Origin: Hirundichthys speculiger
Lineage: Eukaryota; Chordata; Actinopteri; Beloniformes; Exocoetidae
Assembly: GCA_018398805.1 (NCBI GenBank)
Contig: JAGFBZ010000178.1
Location: forward strand, 620,001 to 684,000
Reading direction: 5' to 3'
DNA: 64,000 nucleotides
Within the stretch, counting starts at the first letter, position 1. Each line of letters begins with the position of its first letter. A program made the translations under genes and the position numbers. Shown piece by piece: positions 43,803 to 56,346 of this stretch. Below the pieces are notes generated by a model, which was not told where the DNA came from, did no database searches, and saw only the letters and a program-made list of their open reading frames with translations.

Positions 43803-46800
43803 CTGTGGACGAAAAAGCAGGAAAAATAATTGCCACGTATTAAAGAAGTCAATGTCCTTCCTCATTTTCTTGCTCTCTCACATGCACTCAGTCTGCAGTG
43901 ACTCGCCCATTATTTCATAAAAGGACCAAACATAATGAGCTCAGGAGTGACACTGCACTGCAGCAGCCAACGTAAATCCTGATCCATCATGATCACCTTC
44001 TCCCTGTGCTCTCACTCTCTCTGCTGCCACGGCAGCAGGCCTGATGGATCAGCTCATGGCTGCGTGGCGTTTGATCATGTTGTGTGTTGAAATTGCGGAG
44101 GGAGTTATGACAGAACTCTGTAGACTGTGGATGGACGCACAGAGGGGAAATATGAACACTGCTCAGCTGGATATGTCGATCAATTAATGCATAATCAAAA
44201 CTCAAACTGATACCATGCGGTCACTTATTCACTAATACGTGAAAAGGGCTGCATCCTTCCCTTACTTAAAGACATAGCATCTGCACTCTGAACACAACTG
44301 ATGAAAGTAACCAATCAGAAACTTTTCTAGTAGCACGGCAACTAAAGATTGGACATAGTTGTTCTCAACTTAGTAGTAACAGTAGAAATAGGAAATGGAA
44401 AAAGAAAAAGAAGTATCACATTTACTTTGACTTTCATCATGTTCTTTCCTTGTCAGCTTCATTTTGAACATCCATTTCTGCAGCTCAGGCCAGCAACACA
44501 TTCCAGAAGAGGCTGAGATGGTGAGGCTTTTTACCGTTTCGTTATACCGACATTCCTTCTCCAAACACTTGAAAGGCGTCGTGGCATTGAGGAAGCCAGG
44601 GAATGAAGCATCTCAGTTATTTTGTCTTTTAAGGTGTGAAGCCGTACATAGTCCGCATTGTTACCTTTTTTCATTTCAAAATTCTCAACAAATTCTCTAT
44701 TGGAGGCAGGCTATTCCAGCGTCTGTACCCACTTCTTCCTCAATCATGCCTTTGTGTGTGCAGAATGTGTTTTTTTTTTCAATGTCCTGTTAAATAAATG
44801 CCTGGACGTCCTTGAAACATATTGTGTAGTAGTGCACGCAATAAACGTTGCTCTAAAATCTCTAAATTGTACTTTTATGCATTCATCCTGTTAAAAAAGA
44901 AGAATAAATGACGGTTGCGTCCACACCACTGCAGATGCCGGATTTTGGACGAGCTGTTGATAAAACTCTTTTCGTCGAAAGATCTTGAGTCCTCGTTTGT
45001 CTGGACGGAGCAGAGCTTTTCACTGTGTTATGGTCAATCAGACGCCTTCGAGCCCAGGGACGCTGACAAGCGAACCTTGTCCAGAGAAAAAATTATTTCC
45101 AAAGCAATCCCTCGTCCATGTGGTACATCAGCTACGACAAAATAGCTTTTCTTGATGCAATCTGTGGAACAGAGGACTGGCTGGTGCCGAGTTTATGCTT
45201 GGATCATTCCCCTTAACGTAACGAAAGTCCTCCAGATTTGAATTATTTTATCATATTATGCACTGTAAAAGCTGGAATACTTCATAGCTCTGGACCTATG
45301 TTATTGAGAGGTGAGCGAACTTAAAATCCCTATTCTGCTGGTAAAATAAAAGGCCAAATTTAAATGGTGGATGTGGAGATCTCTCCAAACAACAAAACCG
45401 TGACTGTGGTTGTTCTTCAGTCTGAGATCAATCTGTCTGATTTCTGGAACCACTGAAGCAACCACCTCCTGAAGGGCCACAGAGATACGGGGAGAAAATA
45501 AAATTAACAGAATGCGCTGCACGTATTTAGAAATCAAAGGCTTTTCCCCAAATCTGCACGGACCGAGGCAGTAAGGTGTAAGATGAGAGTTAATTATCTG
45601 GAGTAGCAAAGAAAACTTTGAATTAGTAGAAATCCATCATGGAAATATCATTTTCTGATCCGGCAAACTCTCAGAAAAGTCTGCGAAATAGCTGAAGCTC
45701 ATCAGCGAGGAATTAAAGTCTCCTGGAAGAGAAATCAAGACAAAGCAGGAATATCAATCTTCAGCGGTCCTCCGAGGGTCAATTATGGTGCCGGTAAGTG
45801 CTGTCGGCCTCAGCACGAGAGAAAGTAGAGGAGTGGTGAGGGTGGAAAACTGCTCCCAGAGGAGTGATGAAGAAGATGCCCACCTCTAAGGGCTAGGTGG
45901 GGAGGGGGACTTTCCTGACTAGTTTGCATTACAAAGGACATGTTGCTGCGCCCTCATTTGTCCAGACCCTTCCACCCATGGAGACAGAGCATGAAGTCAT
46001 CATCGGCTCAATCAGCTCCTGGCGTTGTTTCCATTACACTCAGCATCTCCATCGCAGTCTCTTGCCACGTCAGTAAATATAACAATAAACGCTCCGGCGG
46101 CTTAAAGTGCAGGTCCAGTGGCTTCTGACACTGTGTTTTATCTAACATCCCCACTTGAGTTATTAGACCTGACACCGTGCGCTGCTATCCACGGGGAGCG
46201 CCCGTGTTTGTGCGTGTAAGGCGTTACTTGAGACGGCGTCGATGCTGATGGAGGCAAAGCTGCAGAGCAAACAAGAGCTGTTTGGTGTTTACGGACATCA
46301 GTGGCAGACAGAAGATATCTATCAAGGCCCGATGTTTCAGAACTATCAAGACTGCCACACGCACTTCCAAAAAAACTACACATTTTCTCTCCACATTTTC
46401 AGAGGTTTCAGGGTTGATCTGTCCTTCTATGGAGCTAAATCAGGGTCAAAGGTTTTGTAACTCAAAAACAAAAATCTGTATAGCCGCATGTAGAAGTGGG
46501 ACGTTTTGAAGTGTTAACCATAGTTGTTGAACAGCAAAATTAGGCAAGAAAATCTCTTTATACTGCAATTGGTTCGGTCTAAGCAGCTGGCTAAATGTAT
46601 GTCAGGTTTTCACTGAACCAAGTGAAAGTGGTATGAAGAAATCATATGTTCGACAGTTAACAGTTCAACAGTCCCTAAAGGCAACGTGTTTGAGAAAGGT
46701 TCTCAGCCTTGTCAATCATGATGTCCCGCCCCCCGCGTTAGATCAGGGTCAAAAGTCTAAACCTGAAAAAAAAAAGATTTGAAAGTGAAAAAAAAAAATT

Positions 46801-46977
46801 TGAACCTGAAAAAACAAAATATCTGAAATCTGAAAACAAGAAATTTGTAAGTGAAAAAATTAAGTGCCCAAAGTTCAATATCAAAACTTCAACTTTCAGT
46901 TTCAGATTTTTGTTTTGGAGTTACAAAACGTTTGACCCTGATTTAGCTCCATATCCTTCATGCACACACACACTTAC
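43803..46977 (-). other. rptor intron 10
   Basis: 3175-bp phase-0 intron. Its first 24 nt are followed directly by a 526-bp long-TIR element (46428-46953). The remainder (43810-46420) shows no recognisable repeat, RNA gene or exon. Confidence 0.85.
46428..46953. mobile_element. Long-TIR MITE, 526 bp, 24 bp from the exon 10 donor
   Basis: The first about 50 bp (starting TATGGAGCTAAATCAGGGTC) and the last about 50 bp (ending GACCCTGATTTAGCTCCATA) are inverse complements with few mismatches. The element is flanked by tccttc on both sides (46422-46427 and 46954-46959), a possible 6-bp target duplication. The interior has repeated 'gaa(a)n-tttgaa-ctg' units and no coding capacity. The superfamily is not determined. 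Confidence 0.88.
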
Positions 46978-47053
46978 TCTGAAAGCAGTGCCCTCCTCAA
47001 TGATGGTAGGTAGCTGAGAGAGGCAGATGTCCACAGCCAGATCCCATGCTTGC
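46978..47053 (-). CDS. rptor: Raptor exon 10 (about residues 379-404)
   Basis: This 76-nt exon follows a ctgcag acceptor and ends AGA|gtaagt (phase 2 in, phase 0 out). It completes Trp379 and encodes QAWDLAVDICLSQLPTIIEE then GTAFR. It is identical to human as recalled. It marks the passage from the caspase-like RNC domain to the armadillo/HEAT solenoid. Its donor is strong, and a MITE begins 24 nt into the intron. Confidence 0.97.
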
Positions 47054-47189
47054 CTGCAGAGACACAAGACCCATTAGAATTACATCATGTGCTGGGACGA
47101 AGGTGCCACAAATCACATTCAATCACACACAAAAAAAGATGCCATATTTCACAACAACAGATTGCATATTGTGTGATAGGATGCAAACT

Positions 47190-48520
47190 ACAACCCCAAT
47201 TAAAAAAAAACAGAAAAAAAAAGGCAGGAGAATGTGTGAAATCTCAAATAAAAATAGAATGCAATGACTTGCAAATCTGAGGGAGCCATATTTTATTCAC
47301 AACAGATCACACAGACATGTAAAATGTTGAAAGTGAGACATTTTGTCATTTCATAAAAATAATATTTTCACATTTTGAAGAAAAGAGCAGCAAGATATCA
47401 AAAGCACTGGGACAGGGGTAACGAAAGGCTAAAAAAGCAAAGGGTACTAAGAAGAAGCACTTCCCAAAATTTATGTTAAAATCCCTCTAATTGGCAACAG
47501 GTCATTGACCTGACTGGGTATAAAAAGAGTATCTTCAAGAGGAGCAGTCTCTCAGAAGAAAAGATGGGCAGATGTTCACCAATCTGCAAAAAACTGCATC
47601 TACAAGTTTTGAAACATGTCAGAATAGTGTTCCTCAGCATGAAATTGTTAAGACTTAAAGTACATCACCATCATCAGTGTCAAGAGTTCAATGATCTTAT
47701 GAAGAGAAGTTCATTTAAACAGACTGATTGGACTGAACACATTGAAATTTTAAATTCATTTTGGGGACCATGGATGTAGCATCTTGTGGACTAAAGAGAA
47801 GAGGAATTTGTGATGGTCCTGCATCTGTGGGTAGGGCTGTAGCGATACACTAATCTCGCAATACGATACATGATATTCGGCTCACAATACGATATATCTC
47901 GATATTCATCTTACAATACATTTACATCATTTTCTGAAAGATTTTAAAGGGACAAAGTGATTTTGGTGACATCTTGTGAGTGTTCCAATGACTTTGTTTG
48001 AAATAATTGAACTGAAAGCATCAATTACACATTATATGGCTGACAGGCAGCTTGCAAATTCTGGACAAAGTGAATAAAAGATTTGTTGAGAAAAATTGTT
48101 TCATTTATTTAAACAGTGCAAATTGTTACTTGCAAACTTTTATAGGTGGGACACGGGGGTTTTTGGAAGAAGCTGTGAATATCGATACCTGCAGCCTAAA
48201 AATTGATACTCGATAAAATATTGATATATATCGCAGAATTGATAAAATCCCTCAGCTCTATCTGTGGGTGTAGCAGTGCACTAGCGTCTATGGAAAGGAC
48301 AACTAGCATATCCTGAGACAAAACATTTAACCTTTTAGAGCAACATACGCTCCCTTCCAGACAAGGATTTTTTTCAGGGAAGGCCTTGTATCTTTCAGCA
48401 AGACAACGCTTCATCGCAAACTGGATGCGTTACAAAAAGCACAGCTTCACTGAAGAAGAGTCCAGATGAAGAACCCACGACTGTCCAGAAGCTCGAGACA
48501 AGAACTGGACAACATTCCTC
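47190..48520 (+). pseudogene. Tc1/mariner transposon relic, split by a MITE
   Basis: Begins 'acaaccccaatt' and contains 'atttgtgaaa'-type sequence, 'aatagaatgcaatgacttgc' and 'ggtataaaaagagtatcttc', all landmarks of an abundant fish Tc1-like family. The coding remnant includes 'gggcagatgttcaccaatct' (N-terminal), 'gattggactgaacacattga' (around the first DDE aspartate) and, after the insertion, 'cagcaagacaacgcttcatc' (QQDNA, second aspartate). There are many frameshifts. The sequence is continuous across the MITE when its TSD is collapsed (gcatctgtggg|tgtagc). Confidence 0.8.
47832..48260. mobile_element. hAT MITE copy 1, 429 bp, perfect 8-bp TSD
   Basis: The ends TAGGGCTGTAGCGATACAC and AAAATCCCTCAGCTCTA are imperfect inverted repeats, with 'cgatac/atcgat' subterminal motifs. 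The exact direct repeat tctgtggg flanks it (47824-47831 and 48261-48268). It is inserted in the Tc1 relic. A second copy is at 59392-59831 with highly similar interior (for example 'aaagggacaaagtgattttg'). Confidence 0.94.
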
Positions 48521-48530
48521 TAACACAGCC

Positions 48531-48555
48531 ATTCCCAAACTTCAGAATACCAAGA
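48531..48555 (+). mobile_element. Fragment of the 34145-type MITE left end
   Basis: 'cagccattcccaaacttcag' followed by 'aataccaag' matches the left end of the MITE at 34145 almost exactly, but only about 28 bp is shared. Confidence 0.5.
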
Positions 48556-50129
48556 AATATGTTGGTGCATTTGAGATTGTGTTACTAATAACCAACTCCG
48601 CCCCCTTACAGTTGAGAACTCAGTTTGTCTCTGGACTACTATGTTAATCCAAGAACATTTTCATTTCTTGTGCTTAAGTTTTCAGCCAGTACGTAGCTGA
48701 TGCATACATCAATATCAATCTATTTCCAACAAAATCCTATGAGCTGATATAATCGTGAGTCATTTGGATCGATTTCTATCATGTAGTAGTTGATCCTGCA
48801 AGAAAACCCCCTGAAAAACCCCTGACAGACCAACTCTTAATTCCCAGGTGGGGTTCTCACCCCACTGCTCAAAACCAGTTTCCACAGCTCGCACTCTCCT
48901 CCATGCACGTACACCTCTTTCAATTCCCACTCCCAGGTCCTGGGGAGGGCAGGGTGAAGCCTTTAATCCCCTTCTAAACACCAGCTCTTCTCTCATGGTC
49001 ATCATTTCTAATTCATGGGGTTACGCAACTCACATCAAACATCATCACAGCTTCTCTTTTCTCTCTTTTCACCCGTCTACACTCCCCTCCAGTTTCCGGC
49101 GTCTCTTTCTTACAGCAGGCCAAACTCAGAGGCTTGCAGGGGCATTTCCCTCTCAGTATGAGTTAAGGGTTAATTTGTTTTCCCAGTCAGGGCGCTCTGC
49201 AGTGTAATGTGATGCTGAACGACTGTGAACGAGTTTATTCTCAGACTCTTTCTGCTGCTTAAATGTCTTAAATTCAGTTTTCTTTTTTTTTTATAACCAC
49301 TATTCAAAAGTGATACAACAGAGTAACACCCTTGGTTAACAGCACAATATTGAGGGAATAAATAATGATGAATGCGCAACATGCACACTGAAAGATACAC
49401 AGCACTAGTGGATGCTTTAGCATTCATGTTCAGAGCAGCAGAAAATAAAGCCTTGCAGAAAAAATATTAGCACCAAGAGACAGTGTTGGACTATTAGGAG
49501 CAGATGCTACTCATCATGCAGGGATTTGGTGGCATTAATGATCTGCTCTACGAGAAACTAGACCTCATTAAACTTTTAAAATGTTTAAGCCAACATTGCT
49601 GCAAAGATTCCTGCTCACGCAGCGATGTTACACTGCAATCAGGAACATATATGTTTCCATTTCTGAAACATTCTCAAGGTAAACCTATTAAACGTACTTC
49701 TCAAAGGTCGAGACATTTCCCTGAAGTTGTAATCAAATGCTGTGCTTTGGTCAAAATGCCACAGAAATGGAACACAGCAGATCCCCTCTGAACCAAATCT
49801 CCATACGTCTGTTCGTAACGGTTCTCGGCTGCAGCGAGTGCAGCTCGACTCCATCAAAGATTGTTTCTTTGAGATACTTCTGAGTTACAGCCGATGCAGC
49901 ACAATGTCAAAATATAAATGGAGATTTATATTTTGACATTTGACATTGGGGTGTCCCCAAGCAAAGTAACAAAGTTGTGTCATTGAAAAATGGGTAACAC
50001 TTCAAAAATCTAAATTTCTGTTCTCCATCATACCTCCTTTCAGATGGAAATAAAAAGGGCCTATTGTTTTTGCCTCTAGGTGCAACTGTTTTTGCATCTG
50101 GACATTTATTTTTCTTTTGTTCTACATTA

Positions 50130-50790
50130 CGGGCCCAATCTTCCCCCAGATCTTCTAAAGCCGCTATTTAGGGATAGCGGGTAGTGGGAGGGACGTTCCC
50201 CCGCAAAGAACGCAATCTTCCACCCTTGCTAAACCCACTATCTCACCTGCGCGACCCGCTACATTATGCATAGGAGTGGTTAGGGCGTTCCACCTGTTGA
50301 ACCAATCAGTGCGTCAGTAACCATTGCCTTTAAGAGCAGGTTGCAGGTTTAAGAGCAGGTTCATCCAGATCAGAGCAGCTCTCCTGTGCAGCTCGTCTGG
50401 GACTCTGCTGTAGAGCTTCCTCCTCTTCCTTCCTTCTCCTCCTCTGAACTGAAATATACATAAAAATATTCTTACACAGACAATTCCTATCCGCTACCTG
50501 AAAGTCCTAGATAGTCGGTGCACTCCCAGTAAACACGCTCTGGTCGCCTATGGTTTAACTGGTGAGCAAGCCGTTTAAGACGATCTCTGCCATTTCTTCA
50601 GGGGTTTAACTGAGGCCAAATCACGCTTTTGATACAAGAGTTAATTTGAGAGGTAGAGCCGTTTGCGTACGTCCACATTTGACCAGATGTATGCACATTG
50701 ATGCCATTTGGACGCGCTCTTTTACACGCCGACATGCAGGTAGCGGGTGGTCTGACCACCCGCTACCCGCAACCCACAATCGCAAGATAC
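50130..50790. repeat. CpG-rich repeat-like block with 'agcgggta/tacccgct' motifs
   Basis: Several copies of the motif agcgggtag or its complement (around 50175, 50265, 50500, 50740, 50760) occur in a block that is more CpG-rich than its surroundings. It holds a perfect palindrome at 50740-50766. There is a polypyrimidine patch (50410-50445). It may be an unclassified mobile element; no clear TIR or TSD was found. Confidence 0.45.
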
Positions 50791-51309
50791 TGAGTTTGCG
50801 GAAAGGGCAAAAGATAAATTTGGTATCCTTATACGAAGCTTCAGCTGCACCTGAAATGCTAATTGGCTGGAATTTTCAAAAATGGCACGTTTGAGGTCAG
50901 AGGCCAATATTCCCAAATGTGAAAAATCAGTGTTTATGAAACTTTACGCGTTCATTCATCATAAAAGAAACCCACCAGCCAGATGGGGGGGGCACCATGA
51001 TTTGCAAATTAAGCTTTTTGCTCATATCAATATAAAGCTATTCTCTTCTCTGATTCCATATATTTTGCCAAATAAATGGTTTATTTCCTCTTGTTGTTTA
51101 TGACTCCAGTTGTCACAACATTTGCTGTGCATCATCTGCAGACACCACTGATGAAAAGTCATCCAAGAAGATTTCTCAAAGTGATTCAACGCTGTGGGTC
51201 AATGGAAATCAAAGGCCTGGCTTTTAAAGGCTCTGTGGCCAGTGGCCTTCTGGTGTACACCTTCAAATTTCAGGAAACTCAACTGATCCCTTCTTTGACG
51301 CCTGTCAAG

Positions 51310-51724
51310 TAGGGGTGAGTATTGGCAAGGACCTCGCAATACGATATGTATCATGATACTTGGGTCACAATATGATATCACGATACGATATCGCGATATC
51401 ACGGCATATTGCTATATTCTACCCAGTTATTATCAAAATTAAAAGTAGAGATGCAAAAATCAAGTTGCTGTATATGTTCATCAGATGATATTGATCATTC
51501 AGAGGACAAATTGAGTCAAAACTATTTGCTTCAAAACAACCTATTTATTGTTCATTATTAGTGTTTTGCACATTTAAATTTCAAACAATTGAAATGTGAA
51601 AATTAAACAATTTTCCAAAAAAATCGAATATTAGGAGCTGAAAAATCGATATCATATTGGGTGACCGAAAAATCGCGATATATTGCTAAAATCGATTTAT
51701 TTATTTTTTTCCTCCACACCCCTA
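51310..51724. mobile_element. Non-autonomous hAT-like element, 415 bp
   Basis: The left end TAGGGGTGAGTATTGGCA and right end TCCTCCACACCCCTA have inverse TAGGGGTG termini. The subterminal regions repeat 'cgatac/gatatcgcgatat'. Flanking 8-mers (ctgtcaag, caacatca) do not match, so no TSD is proven. Similar in style, but not identical, to the 47832 family. Confidence 0.75.
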
Positions 51725-52167
51725 CAACATCATTATGGGGGGGTTTGTTGAAGTCATTCAACCACGAGCTGTGACTGCAGTGAATCTCTTCTTCTTCTGG
51801 TTATATTTCCTTTTATTTTCTTGGTAGTTGTAAAGAAAGAACTACAAATTATTGTTTATTTATATAATTTATTATTGTTGATGGAAAAATTGCTGATTTG
51901 TTTCAAGTTTTTGACAGGAAAGCAAGTACTTTCCTACAACATGCACTGCGTTTAGTTTTTTTTTTTTGTTTCATAACTGAAGACTGTGATTGGAATCTGC
52001 GTGGAGAGCGGTGCCAACACATATCCATCCCTTCTGGTGTTTATGTAACCCAACCGTGGAGAAACAAACAGGCAGAGCGGTCTGATCGGTGAGGAGGCCG
52101 CTGCTCTGTTTCACACAACAGTGACAACTCGCCCGTGAGTCTTGAGTGAGTCATCACCCAAGCAGCC

Positions 52168-52210
52168 CGTGTGTGTGTGTGTTGGTGTGTGTTGGTGTGT
52201 GTGTTGTGAG
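52168..52210. repeat. Imperfect (GT)n tract
   Basis: Three blocks of GT repeats separated by 'tg' shifts in intron 9. Confidence 0.9.
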
Positions 52211-53944
52211 GTGAGGGCACAGCTGACCACATACCAGTGTTGGGGACCATTTGGTGCCTGAATAAGCTCTTTTCTCCTGGTTGCCTGCAGAGCGTATTTG
52301 CAGCAACATGCACTTACGAGGACACGTATAAAGTAGATGCACACTCCCACGCTGAAACTGCCCTCAAGGAAGTAATCAGCCTTGGGTTTATTTGCTCTAG
52401 TATATTCTGTTCCATTTGAATAACAACAGCTGTTTGTGCTTGGGCACCAGCATCAATCAACAGGCCCCAAAATTGCCCAATTCTCCCTCTCCATGAGCCT
52501 TCCTCCCATCTCTACTGATGCAAAATTTCATTTTCTAACTTGCCTTTATCCCCTGGTATTTCCACTTTTTTTTATTGTTCCCTCAGTTTTGTTTGCTGCA
52601 CTCTTAAAGCAGCTCTGTTGTTATTCTGTCCTGCTTAATACTGCATGGGCTTTCGTGAAATAAAGTGCGACTCCCAATTTCTTGGGCAGTAAACACTGCA
52701 ATGTACCCCCAATCCAAAATAATGGGCCCATAAGAGCGAGAAAAAAAAGATAAAAAAAAGACTATTGCTTGCACAGGGAGTAAGCAGCAGTACTCTTTAC
52801 AATAAGTGATGCCAAGCTGTTACACAACGAGTCTCTCCAGGAGGCTAAGAGAGTGAGCTGTTTTTTCTTCTTCTTCTTTTCCCCAACACAAGCCAGATAA
52901 TGAGTGGGAGAGATGGAAGGAGGCATTTTTAGGAGATCAAGAAGAGAATGGAAAATCGTTTGCGCAACTAAAGGGAGATAGATGATGAGATAATGTCTCT
53001 TACACAGAGCATGTAAAGTCAATGGACAGCGGGAGCCTCGTGGGTGCTTAAACAAACGTGCTAATGAGAATACATGGAGGACAAATCAGTAAAAGGTGGT
53101 GGGAACCAACAAACAATTTTAGCTAAGTTTTAAACTGTGTAAGTAAAGAAGGGGAAGTGCACTTGTTTCATTTAAGACCAGTGCAACATATACGCTTCTG
53201 GAGCATTTTGGTTCATGTCATGTTGTAACTGCTTTTAACTCATGTCACAAAGCTTTGCTTTATCAAAAGAAGAAACAGGAAAAACTTGTCTGCAGGTTAA
53301 TGTGACTGGTTAGTTTTAGCTCAGTCACTCCACTTGATGAAAACAAATAAAGCTCCAAAAGAAACTACACATATTTTGTCAAAGTGGAACCACACAACAC
53401 TGATGATTTTGCAGTGTCAGATTATTGAGGCAGGAAAAAAAAAAAAAAAACAGAGCCAATATTGGTTTCGAGATACCAGATGGTTGGTACCAACACAAAT
53501 GTCAAACACCGGAAAGCCTTTGCACAATCCCAACAGTTGCCATCCAGTCACGTTTAAGAGCTCTAACGCGTCTTGAATGACCACCCATGACTGGATCTCT
53601 GCCCGCTGCATGCAGATAAATGGAGACTAAATAACACAAACTAGGCAGCAAACCAGGGGTTTTTTTACAGGGGTTTCCATAAAACCAGGAATACTTTCAG
53701 TGACCTGAACTACACCATTAAAGGTAGGAGGTACATGTCTTCTGGACTTTAAAAAAAAAAAAAAGAAGAAGAAAAGAATAGCTTCAAAAAGCTCAGTTAT
53801 GCAACATATGCACTATGACAGATTAAAATAATTGATCTGGGATGCTGCAGAGCTCCAGGTTGGTGCACTTCTGCTGACTGAAGACACACAAACGCTCCAG
53901 TTTTTAGTCTCTGAAGAATAAGTCTGAAAAGCGACATCTATTCA

Positions 53945-54360
53945 TCATAAACAGCTGCTTTACGGCACGCAAGATATCCGCTGGTTGTCACCTTATAATG
54001 TGCGACAGCGCTCCACTGCTCCACACAGAGCTGTGCCACGTCGCGTCGTATCAACGCCACGCTTGAGGTGCAGAAATATGCGTAGCTCACTCGACATTTG
54101 GGGAAAAGACTTCTCAACAAACCCACACGTGGGACCAGCAGGACAGATCCGGAGCTTTGGCTAAACTGTAGTAATTTCCGCAGAACTGCCAGAAGATTAG
54201 GGCCGCGGCGCTCGTGGAGGATGTGGCTAAGTCGGTCATCTGCTGCCTACATCCTCTACGATGGAGACGTGGCGGCGAACTGTACGCGTGAGCCGTCATA
54301 AACAGCTGCCTTTTGTCCGCAGAATTACGGCAAGGTATGCGGAGGTGCGACAGAAATAAT
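53945..54360. repeat. CpG-dense block with diverged direct repeats
   Basis: tcataaacagctgc occurs at 53945-53958 and 54296-54309. Each is followed by 'ttacggca' and later by 'gtgcgaca', giving two diverged direct repeats of about 60 bp. Between them the sequence is CpG-dense (cgtcgcgtcgtatc, gggccgcggcgctcg). It could be a dimeric repeat, an LTR-like remnant or an intronic CpG island. No class could be assigned. Confidence 0.5.
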
Positions 54361-55946
54361 CACTAGATTAGTCAAATAACAAAAATAAGTGTTAGCTGTA
54401 GGAGGCAACAGGGACGCTCAGCATCTGCACAACATCCCCATGAACCCCTGCTACCCAATATGCTCCTTATATACAGCACTTGTGTGAAAGTCTTCAAAGT
54501 AAATGTATTATAAGAGCCAAGAACAACTATTTTCTGCTAAAAGTTAAGTCAATGAAACACATAAATTATAATTGTGTTATGTTTTCCCCTCTCACGCACC
54601 CAGACCAGAGAGGAGACTGCTGTATTTGCATCGACTATGAGGGGGAGACGAATGCACAAAGAAACACTCGATGTGTATAAATAAAAAATGCAAATTATTG
54701 GAATAATACACCAAGGCAGAGTGTGCATATGTAAGAGGGCAGAAGTATTTAAAAACGCCTCCATATTTGGCTCAGACCACCACAATGATTATTTTGAGAA
54801 GCTGTGAGTGATTCCAGCTTTTATTTTTCTGTCTCTTAACCTGACAGAGCATGTTAATCCTCTTTTCTCTTATAGATCCATAAATGAAGAACCGACGACA
54901 ATGAGCCGGACAGTAATATTTCGTCTTTGAGCAATGTAACAGAAAATGTAAAACCGCTGTGGGAATAAACGCTCCCAATCTGCATAACAGCAGAGCCAAC
55001 ATGCACCTGTCCATCTCTGTTTCCACCTGAGATTTGTTGAGCGTTAGAAGCTGGAGACTTGACTGCTACGCCAGGATGCTGAGGTGCAGGATGCTGTGCT
55101 AAAACCACATGTTCTGTTGCTCTGTTATAACCTCAAACAGGTGAGATCCTGTTGTGTGAAACCAACAACAGAGAACCGGGCACCATCGGACAACTACGTT
55201 GCACCTGTGCTGCCAGATGTTACCAATTAGTCTGAAACACTGGAACGGTACCACTAATGCTAACAACAGGGCTGCTTTTTCTACCAAAAGCACTGATTCT
55301 GGGTTGACTCCTGGATGACCCTTTGCCGTGTGTCTTCCCCACTCTCTCTCTGCCCCCCTTCCTGTCTCTCTCCACTATGAATAAAGGCCACTAGTGCCAA
55401 AAAAACAAAACAAAACGACTCTGTATATCGATTCACTATAACAGGTCAGCTTATTTTTTGGGCACCTAATGTTCCCGATCCCCTGAGCTAATGCCCCCCC
55501 CCATGGGCATGACGGGTCTTTAACAGCCACTCTTCTTACTCTGCTGCACCTTTGCCTCTAAAACAGGGTAAATCTGGACTCAGACTGCTTCAAAGTGCAG
55601 TCCTTATGCTCCCACACAAACTGAAGCCTATTTTTGCTTTTCCACAACCATGAAATGCGCCTTCATGAGGCGGCTACACTCCCTCCCTCACCAACCAGGT
55701 GATGTGCTACTGTCTTTAGAGGTGTAGCTGATTAACTAAACTCAAATTAGGATCCACTTTGGTTGATTAATAGTATGCCTTAGTTTGATCAACTTTAGTA
55801 TTGTTTGTTTGTCTGCTTTGATTTCTAACTATTGTTTTCTGTGAGGTTCACTGGCTGGTTGAGAATGATGCTTTTATAAATGCATACGAATGCTCTCTTG
55901 ACTCATGAATGCTTAAATATATTAACCACAGAAGTACAATCCAGAA

Positions 55947-56070
<124 letters not shown>

Positions 56071-56201
56071 TTCATTTATAAAGCCAGAAAGTTGCTTTAT
56101 TTGTGACCAACTACCAGAGTTGGGGATAACTCTTTTCCTTTAACACTCTGCTCTACAAAGCCGTGGACGTCTGTGCACGTGTGTGCATGTGTGTGTCTTA
56201 C

Positions 56202-56346
56202 CACATGGCGTGCATGTATGTGGGGGGCAGACGGGGGCTGCTGACGGGCGTGCAGTTGTACGACCTCATTATCCTCTCTGCTAACAGGAAGTTGCGGAAC
56301 AAGCTGGCCACCAGCAAATCCTGACGGAACAGCTTCTGGAACAGGT
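56202..56346 (-). CDS. rptor: Raptor exon 9 (about residues 331-379): end of RNC domain
   Basis: This 145-nt exon follows a cttcag acceptor and ends ATGTG|gtaaga (phase 1 in, phase 2 out). It completes Asp331 and encodes [40 protein letters not shown] and PTYMHAM. It is identical to human as recalled. It codes for the C-terminal part of the caspase-like RNC domain, including the [14 protein letters not shown] segment seen in all Raptor/KOG1 proteins. The RNC domain is positioned over the mTOR active site and binds TOS motifs; the TOS-binding and pseudo-catalytic residues themselves are encoded upstream, outside the window. Confidence 0.97.

Noticed and set aside
47046..47280. Lys-rich plus-strand open frames
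   Set aside because: They arise from the A-rich start of the Tc1 relic.
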